Of a stretch of 64,000 bases of DNA, positions 7,004-14,281 are shown piece by piece. Made by a program: the position numbers and the translations under genes. The DNA comes from Clostridium fallax (GTDB lineage Bacteria; Bacillota; Clostridia; Clostridiales; Clostridiaceae). Each line of letters opens with the position of its first letter. Within the stretch, counting starts at the first letter, position 1. The notes under the pieces are model-generated. The model did no database searches and was not told the DNA's origin. It worked only from the letters and a program-made list of their open reading frames with translations. The stretch spans positions 54,858-118,857 of the forward strand of contig NZ_FQVM01000007.1 in NCBI RefSeq assembly GCF_900129365.1, read 5' to 3'.

Positions 7004-9442
7004 TTAGTATTTAGGTTTAAATGTTTTTAATCTTAAAGCATTTAAAAGCACTGATACAGAACTAAAGCTCATAGCTAAGGCTGCTATCATAGGATTTAAT
7101 AAAGGACCACCAAAAATATGCAAAGCCCCCATGGCAACTGGTATTCCTAAAGAATTATATCCAAAAGCCCAAAATAAATTTTCCTTAATATTTTTTATAG
7201 TTTGCTTGCTTAACTGAATAGCACCAATTACATCCATAATATCACTTTTCATAAGAACTATATCAGCAGATTCTATAGCTACATCTGTTCCTGATCCTAT
7301 AGCAATCCCAATATCTGCAATAGCAAGAGCAGGAGCATCATTTATTCCATCACCAACCATAGCTACTTTTTTCCCATCACTTTGTAATTCTTTAACTTTA
7401 TTTGCCTTATCCTCTGGTAAAACTTCTGAAATTACCTTATCAATTCCAACTTGTCTTCCAATAGCATTAGCAGTATTTTTATTATCTCCTGTAAGCATTA
7501 CAACTTCTATTCCCATTTTATGAAGATTTTCTACAGCTTTTTTACTATTTTCTTTAACTGTGTCTGCAACAGCTATTATTCCCATTACTTCATTTTGAGA
7601 AGCCATAAACATAGGAGTCTTACCTTCATTAGCTAACTTTTCAGTTTCTTCTTCTAAATTCCCTAAAATTATATTTTTTTCTTCTAAAAACTTTTTATTT
7701 CCCAGGAAAATTTTCTTTGAATCTATTATTACTTCTATTCCCTTACCTGGAATAGCTTTAAAATTTTCTAAGTTTTTTAATTCTAAGTTTTTATCTAAAG
7801 CTTCTTTTACTATAGCCTCACCTAATGGATGTTCAGATCCTTTTTCTGCTGAAGCTGCTAAAATTAACATTTCTTCTTTTGATATATTATTAGATATAAT
7901 ATCTGTAACTTTTGGCTTTCCTTCTGTAATAGTTCCAGTCTTATCAAAGACAACAGTATTTAAACTATGTGTATTTTCTAACGCTTCTCCACTTTTTATT
8001 AAAATACCATTTTCTGCACCCTTACCTGTACCAACCATTATTGCTGTTGGTGTAGCTAATCCTAAAGCACAAGGACAAGCTATTACTAAAACAGATATAA
8101 AAATTGTTAATGAAAATACTGTTCCCTCTCCTTTTATATACCAAGCTAAACTTGAAATTACAGCTAATGTTATAACTACTGGTACAAAGTATCCTGAAAT
8201 AATATCTGCCATTTTAGCAATAGGAGCCTTAGATCCTTGAGCTTCCTCTACTAATTTAACTATTTGAGATATAACAGTATCTTTTCCTACTTTGGTAGTT
8301 CTATATTTTATCACTCCATTTTTATTAATACTTGCTCCAAATACATTATCTCCAATACTTTTTTCTAATGGTATGCTTTCACCAGTTAACATACTTTCAT
8401 CTATAGATGTATTCCCTTCTACAACTACTCCATCTACAGGAAGTCTTTCACCTGGTTTTACTAATATTATATCTCCAACCTCAACTTCATCTATATCTAA
8501 AATCTGTTCTTTGCCATCCTTCATAACAGTAGCTGTTTTTGGGGATAATCCCATAAGCTTTTTGATAGCTTCTGATGTTCTACCTTTTGTAAGTGTTTCT
8601 AAATATTTTCCTAAGGTTATAAGTGTTAGTATTGTAGCACCAGACTCAAAATATAATTTCATTGCATAGTTAGTATCACCTTTTATTATGTTATATATTG
8701 CAAATACCCCATAAAGATATGCAGCCCATGTACCTATAGATATTAAAGAATCCATATTAGGACTTCTCATCACTAGGCTTTTAAATCCAACTACAAAAAA
8801 CTTTCTCCCAATAAACATAACTATTGATGTTAAAACTAATTGACTAAGAGCAAAATTCAATGGATTTATATGAGGATCTATTATACTTGGCAACTTTAAT
8901 CCAACCATATGCCCCATAGAAATTATTAAAAGCGGTATAGTAAAAACTATAGATAAAATCAATCTTTTTTTCATATTCTTTATTTCTTGCTCTTTTTTCT
9001 TTTGATGTTCATCTTCCTTTTCTTCTTCTATAAGTTTAAAACCAGCTCTTTCAACTGCTTTTTTAATTTCTCCTAATCTTACTTCATTATTATCATAAGA
9101 AAGAGCTAATGTTTCTGCTGAAAGATTAACTATAGCACTTAAAACTCCATGCATTTTATTAACTATCTTTTCAATTCTTTGCGCGCAAGATGCACAACTC
9201 ATTCCTTCTATTCTTAAAATAACATTGGTTCTATCTCTTAATGCTTTAAATCCAGCTTTATCTATTTTTTCTACTATATCATCTAAAGAAATTTTATCTT
9301 CATCATAAACTACTTTTAAATTTTCAGAAGCTAAATTAACAGATGCCTCAGAAACTCCTTCAGCTTTAGATACAACTTTCTCTATTCTTCTTGCACAGGA
9401 AGCACATGTCATTCCTTCTATTTTTAAACTTTTTTCTACCAT
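7004..9442 (-). CDS. copA: Copper-exporting P1B-type ATPase CopA
   Basis: The 812-residue membrane pump expels Cu(I) at the cost of ATP. Two N-terminal HMA domains carry GMTCASC (Cys13/Cys16) and GMSCASC (Cys83/Cys86). Eight membrane helices follow, with the CPC metal motif at 456-458 (CPCALGLATP) in the sixth. The phosphorylation site DKTGT has Asp500, and the hinge motif GDGINDAP and the late helix residues YN and MAxSS of P1B-1 copper pumps are all present. The actuator loop has TGES. Nothing is missing. csoR lies 11 nt upstream and copZ downstream, forming a copper-homeostasis operon. Confidence 0.96.
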   Translation of the reverse strand: MVEKSLKIEGMTCASCARRIEKVVSKAEGVSEASVNLASENLKVVYDEDKISLDDIVEKIDKAGFKALRDRTNVILRIEGMSCASCAQRIEKIVNKMHGVLSAIVNLSAETLALSYDNNEVRLGEIKKAVERAGFKLIEEEKEDEHQKKKEQEIKNMKKRLILSIVFTIPLLIISMGHMVGLKLPSIIDPHINPLNFALSQLVLTSIVMFIGRKFFVVGFKSLVMRSPNMDSLISIGTWAAYLYGVFAIYNIIKGDTNYAMKLYFESGATILTLITLGKYLETLTKGRTSEAIKKLMGLSPKTATVMKDGKEQILDIDEVEVGDIILVKPGERLPVDGVVVEGNTSIDESMLTGESIPLEKSIGDNVFGASINKNGVIKYRTTKVGKDTVISQIVKLVEEAQGSKAPIAKMADIISGYFVPVVITLAVISSLAWYIKGEGTVFSLTIFISVLVIACPCALGLATPTAIMVGTGKGAENGILIKSGEALENTHSLNTVVFDKTGTITEGKPKVTDIISNNISKEEMLILAASAEKGSEHPLGEAIVKEALDKNLELKNLENFKAIPGKGIEVIIDSKKIFLGNKKFLEEKNIILGNLEEETEKLANEGKTPMFMASQNEVMGIIAVADTVKENSKKAVENLHKMGIEVVMLTGDNKNTANAIGRQVGIDKVISEVLPEDKANKVKELQSDGKKVAMVGDGINDAPALAIADIGIAIGSGTDVAIESADIVLMKSDIMDVIGAIQLSKQTIKNIKENLFWAFGYNSLGIPVAMGALHIFGGPLLNPMIAALAMSFSSVSVLLNALRLKTFKPKY

Positions 9443-9453
9443 AGAATCATCTC

Positions 9454-9723
9454 CTACTTATCAATAAGTTTATTTAATATTTCTACAATTTCCTCAATTT
9501 TTTCCTCTGGATCATCGTTATTTAAAAAAGCAGATTTTACACAGTGGTTCATGTGTTGCTTTAATATAAGCTTATTAGCCTTTTTTAAGATTGCTTGAGA
9601 TGCTATTATTTGATTTGATATATCAATACAATATCTTTCATCTTCAATCATTCTTATTATTCCCTCTATTTGACCCTTACATGTTTTTAAACATTGTAAT
9701 GCTTTCTTTTTTTCTTCGTTCAT
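9454..9723 (-). CDS. csoR: Copper-sensing repressor CsoR
   Basis: The start was set at ATG 9721-9723 (MNEEKKKALQ) because GGAGGTG precedes it. An upstream extension would run through the operator. The 89-residue protein is an all-helical DUF156/CsoR dimer-of-dimers repressor. The Cu(I) ligand set Cys-His-Cys is intact at Cys32, His57 and Cys61, with the same spacing as Cys36-His61-Cys65 of the M. tuberculosis protein. Copper binding releases DNA and switches on export. The palindromic site just upstream shows it should control its own operon. Two additional cysteines (11, 15) near the N terminus are unusual. Confidence 0.93.
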   Translation of the reverse strand: MNEEKKKALQCLKTCKGQIEGIIRMIEDERYCIDISNQIIASQAILKKANKLILKQHMNHCVKSAFLNNDDPEEKIEEIVEILNKLIDK

Positions 9724-9736
9724 ATTTACACCTCCC

Positions 9737-9751
9737 ACCCCCCGTGGGGGT
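9737..9751 (-). promoter_or_regulatory. CsoR operator
   Basis: The near-palindrome ACCCCCCGTGGGGGT (15 bp, centre 9744, one mismatched pair) closely resembles known CsoR boxes, a C-run and a G-run around a central GTA/GTG. It lies between the predicted transcription start and the csoR Shine-Dalgarno site and is the most GC-rich short stretch in this AT-rich area. Confidence 0.85.
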
Positions 9752-9764
9752 ATCATATATTTTT

Positions 9765-9793
9765 ATAATACTTCTAGTGATAATAATTGTCAA
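9765..9793 (-). promoter_or_regulatory. csoR-copA-copZ promoter
   Basis: On the minus strand a consensus TTGACA (9788-9793), a 17-bp spacer and TATTAT (9765-9770). Transcription should start near 9757, so the operator covers roughly +6 to +20 and a bound repressor would block early elongation or open-complex escape. Confidence 0.8.
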
Positions 9794-9887
9794 TAAATTT
9801 AATTTTAATTTTTTCAAAACTTTTATTAATTAATCCATCTTTCTTAATTTGTTATAAATTATGATTTATATTCATTAAAAATAAAAT

Positions 9888-9933
9888 AAGCTACAAAGTT
9901 ATTGATATTTAATTATCAATAACTTTGTAGCTT
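9888..9933 (-). terminator. Terminator of the CBS-domain gene
   Basis: A perfect 20-bp inverted repeat (arms 9888-9907 and 9914-9933, 6-nt loop). In the minus direction it is followed by ATTTTATTTTTAATG, a suitable U-rich tail. Confidence 0.85.
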
Positions 9934-9965
9934 CAATAGCCTATAACTTAATAAATATTTTAATA

Positions 9966-10400
9966 TTATCCTATTTTAGAAACTATATCTTTATCTTTTT
10001 TATATAAATTTTTATAACAATAATTTATTATATCGCTTCTTTTTATTATTCCTATAAAAATTCCATGGTCATCAACAACAGGTACAAAATTTTGAGATAC
10101 AGCTAAAGTAATAATACTTTCTATATCTGCATCTATGTATACACATTTATGGTTTACTCTTCTTGAAATATCTTTAACCTTTACTGTATTTGTATTACTG
10201 AAAGTTAATTCTGGAGTATTTTTTAATTTCCAAAGCAAGTCCCCCTCTGTAAGAGTTCCTACATATCTACCAGCCTTGTCTATTAGAGGAATTGCAGTAT
10301 ATCCATTATGCTCCATTCTTTCCATAACCTGTCTCATTGTTGCATCTACATTCTCATAAACCACTTCACTTTTAGGTGTTAGAAAAAATGCTATATTCAT
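9966..10400 (-). CDS. Two-CBS-domain protein (CbpB-like)
   Basis: The 144-residue cytosolic protein is almost only a CBS pair: the first at about residues 10-65 (TMRQVMERMEHNGYTAIPLID..GRYVGTLTEGDLLW) and the second at about 78-135 (DADIESIITLAVSQNFVPVVDDHGIFIGIIKRSDII). Such stand-alone pairs bind adenine nucleotides or cyclic dinucleotides and act as energy or second-messenger sensors. In Firmicutes the similar CbpB/DarB proteins bind c-di-AMP, but ligand identity cannot be read here. AAAGGG precedes the ATG. The 288-bp gap upstream, between this gene and the exonuclease, is AT-rich with no further gene. Confidence 0.8.
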   Translation of the reverse strand: MNIAFFLTPKSEVVYENVDATMRQVMERMEHNGYTAIPLIDKAGRYVGTLTEGDLLWKLKNTPELTFSNTNTVKVKDISRRVNHKCVYIDADIESIITLAVSQNFVPVVDDHGIFIGIIKRSDIINYCYKNLYKKDKDIVSKIG

Positions 10401-10678
10401 ACTAAACCCTTTCTAATTTTACTTATTATATTATAAGAAATATTCTTCTTACAACTTAATTTTATCATATTTTTAATATTTTTGTTATAGGCTTACTAAA
10501 TAATTGGCATAAACTTTGTTTATAATTTATCGAAACTTAAGAAAACTTTACTTTTTATTTCCATATTATAATATATTAATCTATAAGTTTTCATAAATAT
10601 TGCAATATTATTTTTACTAAATATTTTTATAATAATATAATTATCTTTATAAAAAATATTATTTAAAATATAATAAAA

Positions 10679-10697
10679 GCAAACCTTATTAGTTTGC
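10679..10697 (-). terminator. Short terminator overlapping the end of the exonuclease gene
   Basis: GCAAAC/GTTTGC arms (10692-10697 and 10679-10684) form a hairpin that includes the last codons and stop. On the minus strand TTTTATTATAT follows. The stem is short, so efficiency is uncertain. Confidence 0.5.
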
Positions 10698-11588
10698 CTT
10701 TTCTAATTTATATAAATAATTCATATATTCTATATCATTTAATATAGTTTTAGATTGAGAATAAACCTCTTCTCCTGTTAGAGTTTTTTTAATTACAATT
10801 TCATTTAATAATTTACATTTACATTTAGGACAAGTACCCACTGTTAAAAATCTCCAAGAAAAAGCTTTAAAAGGTTGATCTATCTCAAAAGTATTTCTAC
10901 ATCTTGGACAAGTAAAATCTATATTATTTAAGTTAAGTTTAACTGATTTTAAATTATTAATTTTTATAGCAGGCATATTATAAATATCCTTTACTATATG
11001 ATTTTTTATCATTTTATTATTATATAACCTTTTAAAAACTTCCCCAGTATATATGGCATCATTTAAAGCATCATGAAGTTTTCTAGTATCTATCTTTATT
11101 TTTAGCTCCTCTAAAGCATGTTTTAAACTTAAAGAATTTTTATGTGCAAGAATTTTAGTTGCATACTCTTGAATATCTATATATTCTTTTATCCAACTTA
11201 AATTTTTATATTTATGATAATTAGCATTCTTTATTATTTCCGTAATATCATCCTTTGCCCATGAGCATATTATAGAATCTTCCCCAACGAAATTTTTAAG
11301 TTCCTCTATACCATCACAAAAATCAATTCCCTTTTTAAGATCCTTTTCTTCTATTCCAGTAATATCTATTATGTTAGGATTTAAAATTTTTAATACTTTA
11401 GGAGTTATATATCTTTTAAATTCTCCTATATTTCTCATAAATTTATCTAACTTTATAGCCCCAATTTCAATTATTTCATTATCTAATTCTGGTTTTTCTA
11501 ATTCCATATGTTCTTCATAAAATTTAGGGTAATATTTAGTTATATTTTTCATATTATTAAATTCTAGATCTATTATCACATAAGTCAT
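10689..11588 (-). CDS. DEDD-family 3'-5' exonuclease with C-terminal zinc ribbon
   Basis: The start was placed at the second ATG (MTYVIIDLEF), because GAGAGG lies 9 nt before it and touches the first ATG directly. The 299-residue protein has a DnaQ-like exonuclease fold: ExoI Asp-x-Glu in VIIDLEF near residue 8, ExoII around the IICSWAKDDITEI segment (aspartates), and ExoIII His-x4-Asp in LHDALNDAIYTG. This marks a DEDDh enzyme of the ERI-1/KapD-like group. The last 80 residues carry two CxxC knuckles (CPRC and CPKC about 30 residues apart) forming a zinc ribbon, an addition not usual for KapD. Substrate, RNA or DNA, is not evident. It looks monocistronic. Confidence 0.8.
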   Translation of the reverse strand: MTYVIIDLEFNNMKNITKYYPKFYEEHMELEKPELDNEIIEIGAIKLDKFMRNIGEFKRYITPKVLKILNPNIIDITGIEEKDLKKGIDFCDGIEELKNFVGEDSIICSWAKDDITEIIKNANYHKYKNLSWIKEYIDIQEYATKILAHKNSLSLKHALEELKIKIDTRKLHDALNDAIYTGEVFKRLYNNKMIKNHIVKDIYNMPAIKINNLKSVKLNLNNIDFTCPRCRNTFEIDQPFKAFSWRFLTVGTCPKCKCKLLNEIVIKKTLTGEEVYSQSKTILNDIEYMNYLYKLEKAN

Positions 11589-11796
11589 TAAAAACATCCT
11601 CTCACTATTATCTCCCTATATAATTATGCCATAAATTTCATATATTTTCATTTATATAAAAAATAAAGTTATAAAATTACATTTTTAATATATTAATCTA
11701 AATTAATATATATTAAAATACTAATTTTACAACTTAAAAACCTCTAAATTATTTTATATAAAATGCTAATAATATAATTAAATCTAGTTATAATAT

Positions 11797-13203
11797 TTAC
11801 TTTTGTTTTATAATACCTATAGCTACTCCTAATATCTGCCATTGTCTTTCTTCTAATGAAATAGGTAAATATTTTGGATTCTCTGGCATAAGAAGAGCTT
11901 GTCCATTTTTTAAAATTAATCTTTTTAACGTAGCTTCTCCTTCTAAATTTACTGCAACAATCTCATTATTATCTGCTACATTCTGTTTCTTTATAACAAC
12001 TAAATCTCCATCCTCTATATCAGCATTTTTCATACTATCACCTTTTATAGTTAATATAAAAATATTATTTTTTCCTTTAAACCAAATGCTAGGTAAAGAA
12101 AATTCACTTTCCTTTTGTGAATTTATAAGAATAGGCTCTCCTGCTGCTATATTACTATATATAGGAATAGACTTTAAATCACTTTCTACATATTCGCTAT
12201 TATCTTTAAAATCTTTTATTATTACTTCCTTTTCTCTTATTCCATAGTCTATAAGTAAATTAGTCTTAGTTTTATTTTTTAAATCATAATAAGTATAATT
12301 TTCTAGAAAATTTAAAGTTTCATCATTATCTTTAATATTAATTTTTTCATCAAAAATAAAGGTCCTATTATTTTTAGGTATCCATTTTTTATTTTTTGTA
12401 CCCTTTTTACTATTTAATATAATTGTTAAGGTAGAATAGCTTTCATGGCTGCAAATTTTATCTAGAAGTTGAAACTCAGTTTTTGTTATCTCCTCAAAAT
12501 CATCTACAATAACATGAGAGAATTTATTTTCTTTCTTTTCACTTTCTAAAAAAGCAAATTTTATTAATATATTATAATCTAAAAATCCTTTATTTAATAA
12601 TATTTCTTCATAACTCTTACATATATCATATATACCTATTCTAGTTAAAGCCCCTTTTTTTAATCTTTTTCCTCTTCCCATTCTTGGTATATTTAAGTAA
12701 CTTTCTTCCGTTAAATTATTCTCTCTTATCCAGTCTATTTCTTCTATTAAAAATTTTAAATTACTATTTTTTATTACTTTAGACTTCTTATATAAATCTT
12801 TTTTATCCTCTATTAAATTTTTAATTAGACATATTTTTTTCCTTTGATCTATAAATTTATAGTTTAATCTATTCTTATTTATATATCCATTACTATAGCT
12901 ATTTATTATTTCATCTAAAGTAAAAAATTTTATTTTATCTCTCTTGGTAGAAAATAAAGTTAAAGAATCAAAAAAAGTTTCATCTTTTGCTTTAAAATAT
13001 ATTTCTTTTGCCTTATCTAATTTTTCCTTTGTTGAAGATATAAAGGCTATCTCATCCCTATTTAAAATGCAGTATTTATTTTCTATTTTTATAGTTTTAT
13101 AAAGAGCACAAGTTGTTTTACCTGTATTTAGCTCTCCTTTTATAATCTGATATCCTAAGGATTTATTTTGTAAATATCTTTTTTGTTTTTTATTAAAATT
13201 CAT
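11797..13203 (-). CDS. SF1-helicase-like ATPase domain fused to a LexA-type S24 autoprotease
   Basis: The 468-residue protein has two parts. Residues 1 to about 270 resemble the N-terminal half of UvrD-type helicases: Walker A GELNTGKTT (23-31), an AFISSTKEK segment and a Walker B-like VIVDDFEEI, where UvrD proteins have VDEFQD. The motif III GDxxQSIY and the second RecA-like domain are missing, so it is not a complete helicase. Residues about 340-468 are an S24/LexA catalytic domain: cleavage bond Ala354-Gly355 (NIAAGEPI), nucleophile Ser390 in KGDSM and general base Lys427. The Ser-Lys spacing is 37 residues, the same as Ser119/Lys156 of E. coli LexA. No helix-turn-helix is present. It lies 11 nt after the M28-like gene. 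I infer a DNA-damage-triggered cleavable switch; no role is established. Confidence 0.82.
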   Translation of the reverse strand: MNFNKKQKRYLQNKSLGYQIIKGELNTGKTTCALYKTIKIENKYCILNRDEIAFISSTKEKLDKAKEIYFKAKDETFFDSLTLFSTKRDKIKFFTLDEIINSYSNGYINKNRLNYKFIDQRKKICLIKNLIEDKKDLYKKSKVIKNSNLKFLIEEIDWIRENNLTEESYLNIPRMGRGKRLKKGALTRIGIYDICKSYEEILLNKGFLDYNILIKFAFLESEKKENKFSHVIVDDFEEITKTEFQLLDKICSHESYSTLTIILNSKKGTKNKKWIPKNNRTFIFDEKINIKDNDETLNFLENYTYYDLKNKTKTNLLIDYGIREKEVIIKDFKDNSEYVESDLKSIPIYSNIAAGEPILINSQKESEFSLPSIWFKGKNNIFILTIKGDSMKNADIEDGDLVVIKKQNVADNNEIVAVNLEGEATLKRLILKNGQALLMPENPKYLPISLEERQWQILGVAIGIIKQK

Positions 13204-13214
13204 AGCCTCTCCTC

Positions 13215-14165
13215 CTAACTATTTGAAAGAAACTCTGAAATGTTTTTTATAACCTCACTCATATATTTAAAATTTATTTCATTAATATTATCATCTTTAC
13301 TATATATATCTATATTTCTAAGAACCCCAGTATCACTTACTAATACTGCATCATATCCATTTTCCCAAAAACTCTCTACTCCAGATGATTTTCTACCTAA
13401 AGTTAATGTTTGAGATTTTAAGGAAGGAACTTCACTGTCTTTTTCAAATTTGGATGTAAATTCTTCAAAAAATTCTTTAGAATTTTTAGTTCCATTTAAA
13501 GCTATAAAATTACCTCTATCTGGCATAACAGGACCTTTAAACGGATATCTTTGAGATAAGATATTTTCATAATAATATCCTAAAGAATCTAATACTATTG
13601 CTCCTTTAATATTTTTTCCTTCTTCTTTTAACTTTTCTACAAAATGATTACTTCCAAGTTCTTTTGATCTTTTAAGAGGAATCTCATGATTAGCAAAGGC
13701 AACAAACTCAACTCCGCTTTTCCCTTCATTTTCATTATATAATTCAGCTAAAGTAAGTAAAGAAGCTATTGGTGTAGAACAGCCATCTGCTGATGAGCTA
13801 TCGCTACTATCATAATGAGCTCCTACTATGATTTTCTCTTTATTTTTATCTTCGTCTTTATATGCAACTACATTTGCTAATAACTTTCCATCTACTTCAA
13901 AATCCTGAACTTTAATCTCATATCCTAAGTCATTAAATTTATTTATTAAATATTTTTCAGCTCTAGTTAAATTATCATAATTATTAAAATTTCTTGGGCC
14001 TATATCCTCCGAAAAAAATAAAGTATATGATTTAATCTTATCTTCAATTTTTGAATCACCTTTTACTTCTACGTTTTTGTTATTTTTCCACCCGAAAGTA
14101 GTTGTAGCTACCAATATTAAAACTACTGCAAAAGCAGCTACATAATTTATCTTAATTTTTTTCAT
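13215..14165 (-). CDS. M28-family peptidase-like exported protein, active site degenerate
   Basis: The 316-residue protein starts with MKKIK and a hydrophobic helix (YVAAFAVVLILVATTTFGW), an uncleaved anchor or signal peptide, so the rest is extracellular. The first zinc ligand His is in GAHYDSSDSS and an Asp follows in SADGCSTP. The family's Glu-Glu pair is replaced by NHE in VAFANHEIPL. The Asp of VLDSLGY remains, and the final His (RNPxYH in active members) is replaced by RNIDIYS. At least two catalytic or metal positions are therefore altered, which suggests an inactive or divergent enzyme. Upstream AGGAGTGA supports the ATG. It is the first gene of a pair with the helicase/S24 fusion and is separated from the DUF262 gene by a terminator. 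Confidence 0.75.
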   Translation of the reverse strand: MKKIKINYVAAFAVVLILVATTTFGWKNNKNVEVKGDSKIEDKIKSYTLFFSEDIGPRNFNNYDNLTRAEKYLINKFNDLGYEIKVQDFEVDGKLLANVVAYKDEDKNKEKIIVGAHYDSSDSSSADGCSTPIASLLTLAELYNENEGKSGVEFVAFANHEIPLKRSKELGSNHFVEKLKEEGKNIKGAIVLDSLGYYYENILSQRYPFKGPVMPDRGNFIALNGTKNSKEFFEEFTSKFEKDSEVPSLKSQTLTLGRKSSGVESFWENGYDAVLVSDTGVLRNIDIYSKDDNINEINFKYMSEVIKNISEFLSNS

Positions 14166-14192
14166 TTCTCTGTCACTCCTATGTATAAAAAA

Positions 14193-14233
14193 AACTCCAA
14201 GTTTTAGCCTATATTAGCTTTTTCCTTGGAGTT
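14193..14233 (-). terminator. Terminator of the DUF262/DUF1524 gene
   Basis: Arms AACTCCAAG (14193-14201) and CTTGGAGTT (14225-14233) enclose a loop with a weaker inner stem. On the minus strand the stem runs straight into TTTTTTTT, so it ends the DUF262 transcript before the M28-like gene. Confidence 0.85.
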
Positions 14234-14281
14234 AAAATCTATATAATTTTACACCTATATCTATATTATGTCAACTTTACA

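Noticed and set aside
8292..8669. Plus-strand frame inside copA
   Set aside because: A shadow of the copA gene on the other strand; composition follows the complement of a membrane protein and there is no ribosome site.
9591..9833. Plus-strand frame over csoR and its promoter
   Set aside because: It spans the operator and the -35/-10 elements of the opposite strand and matches nothing known.
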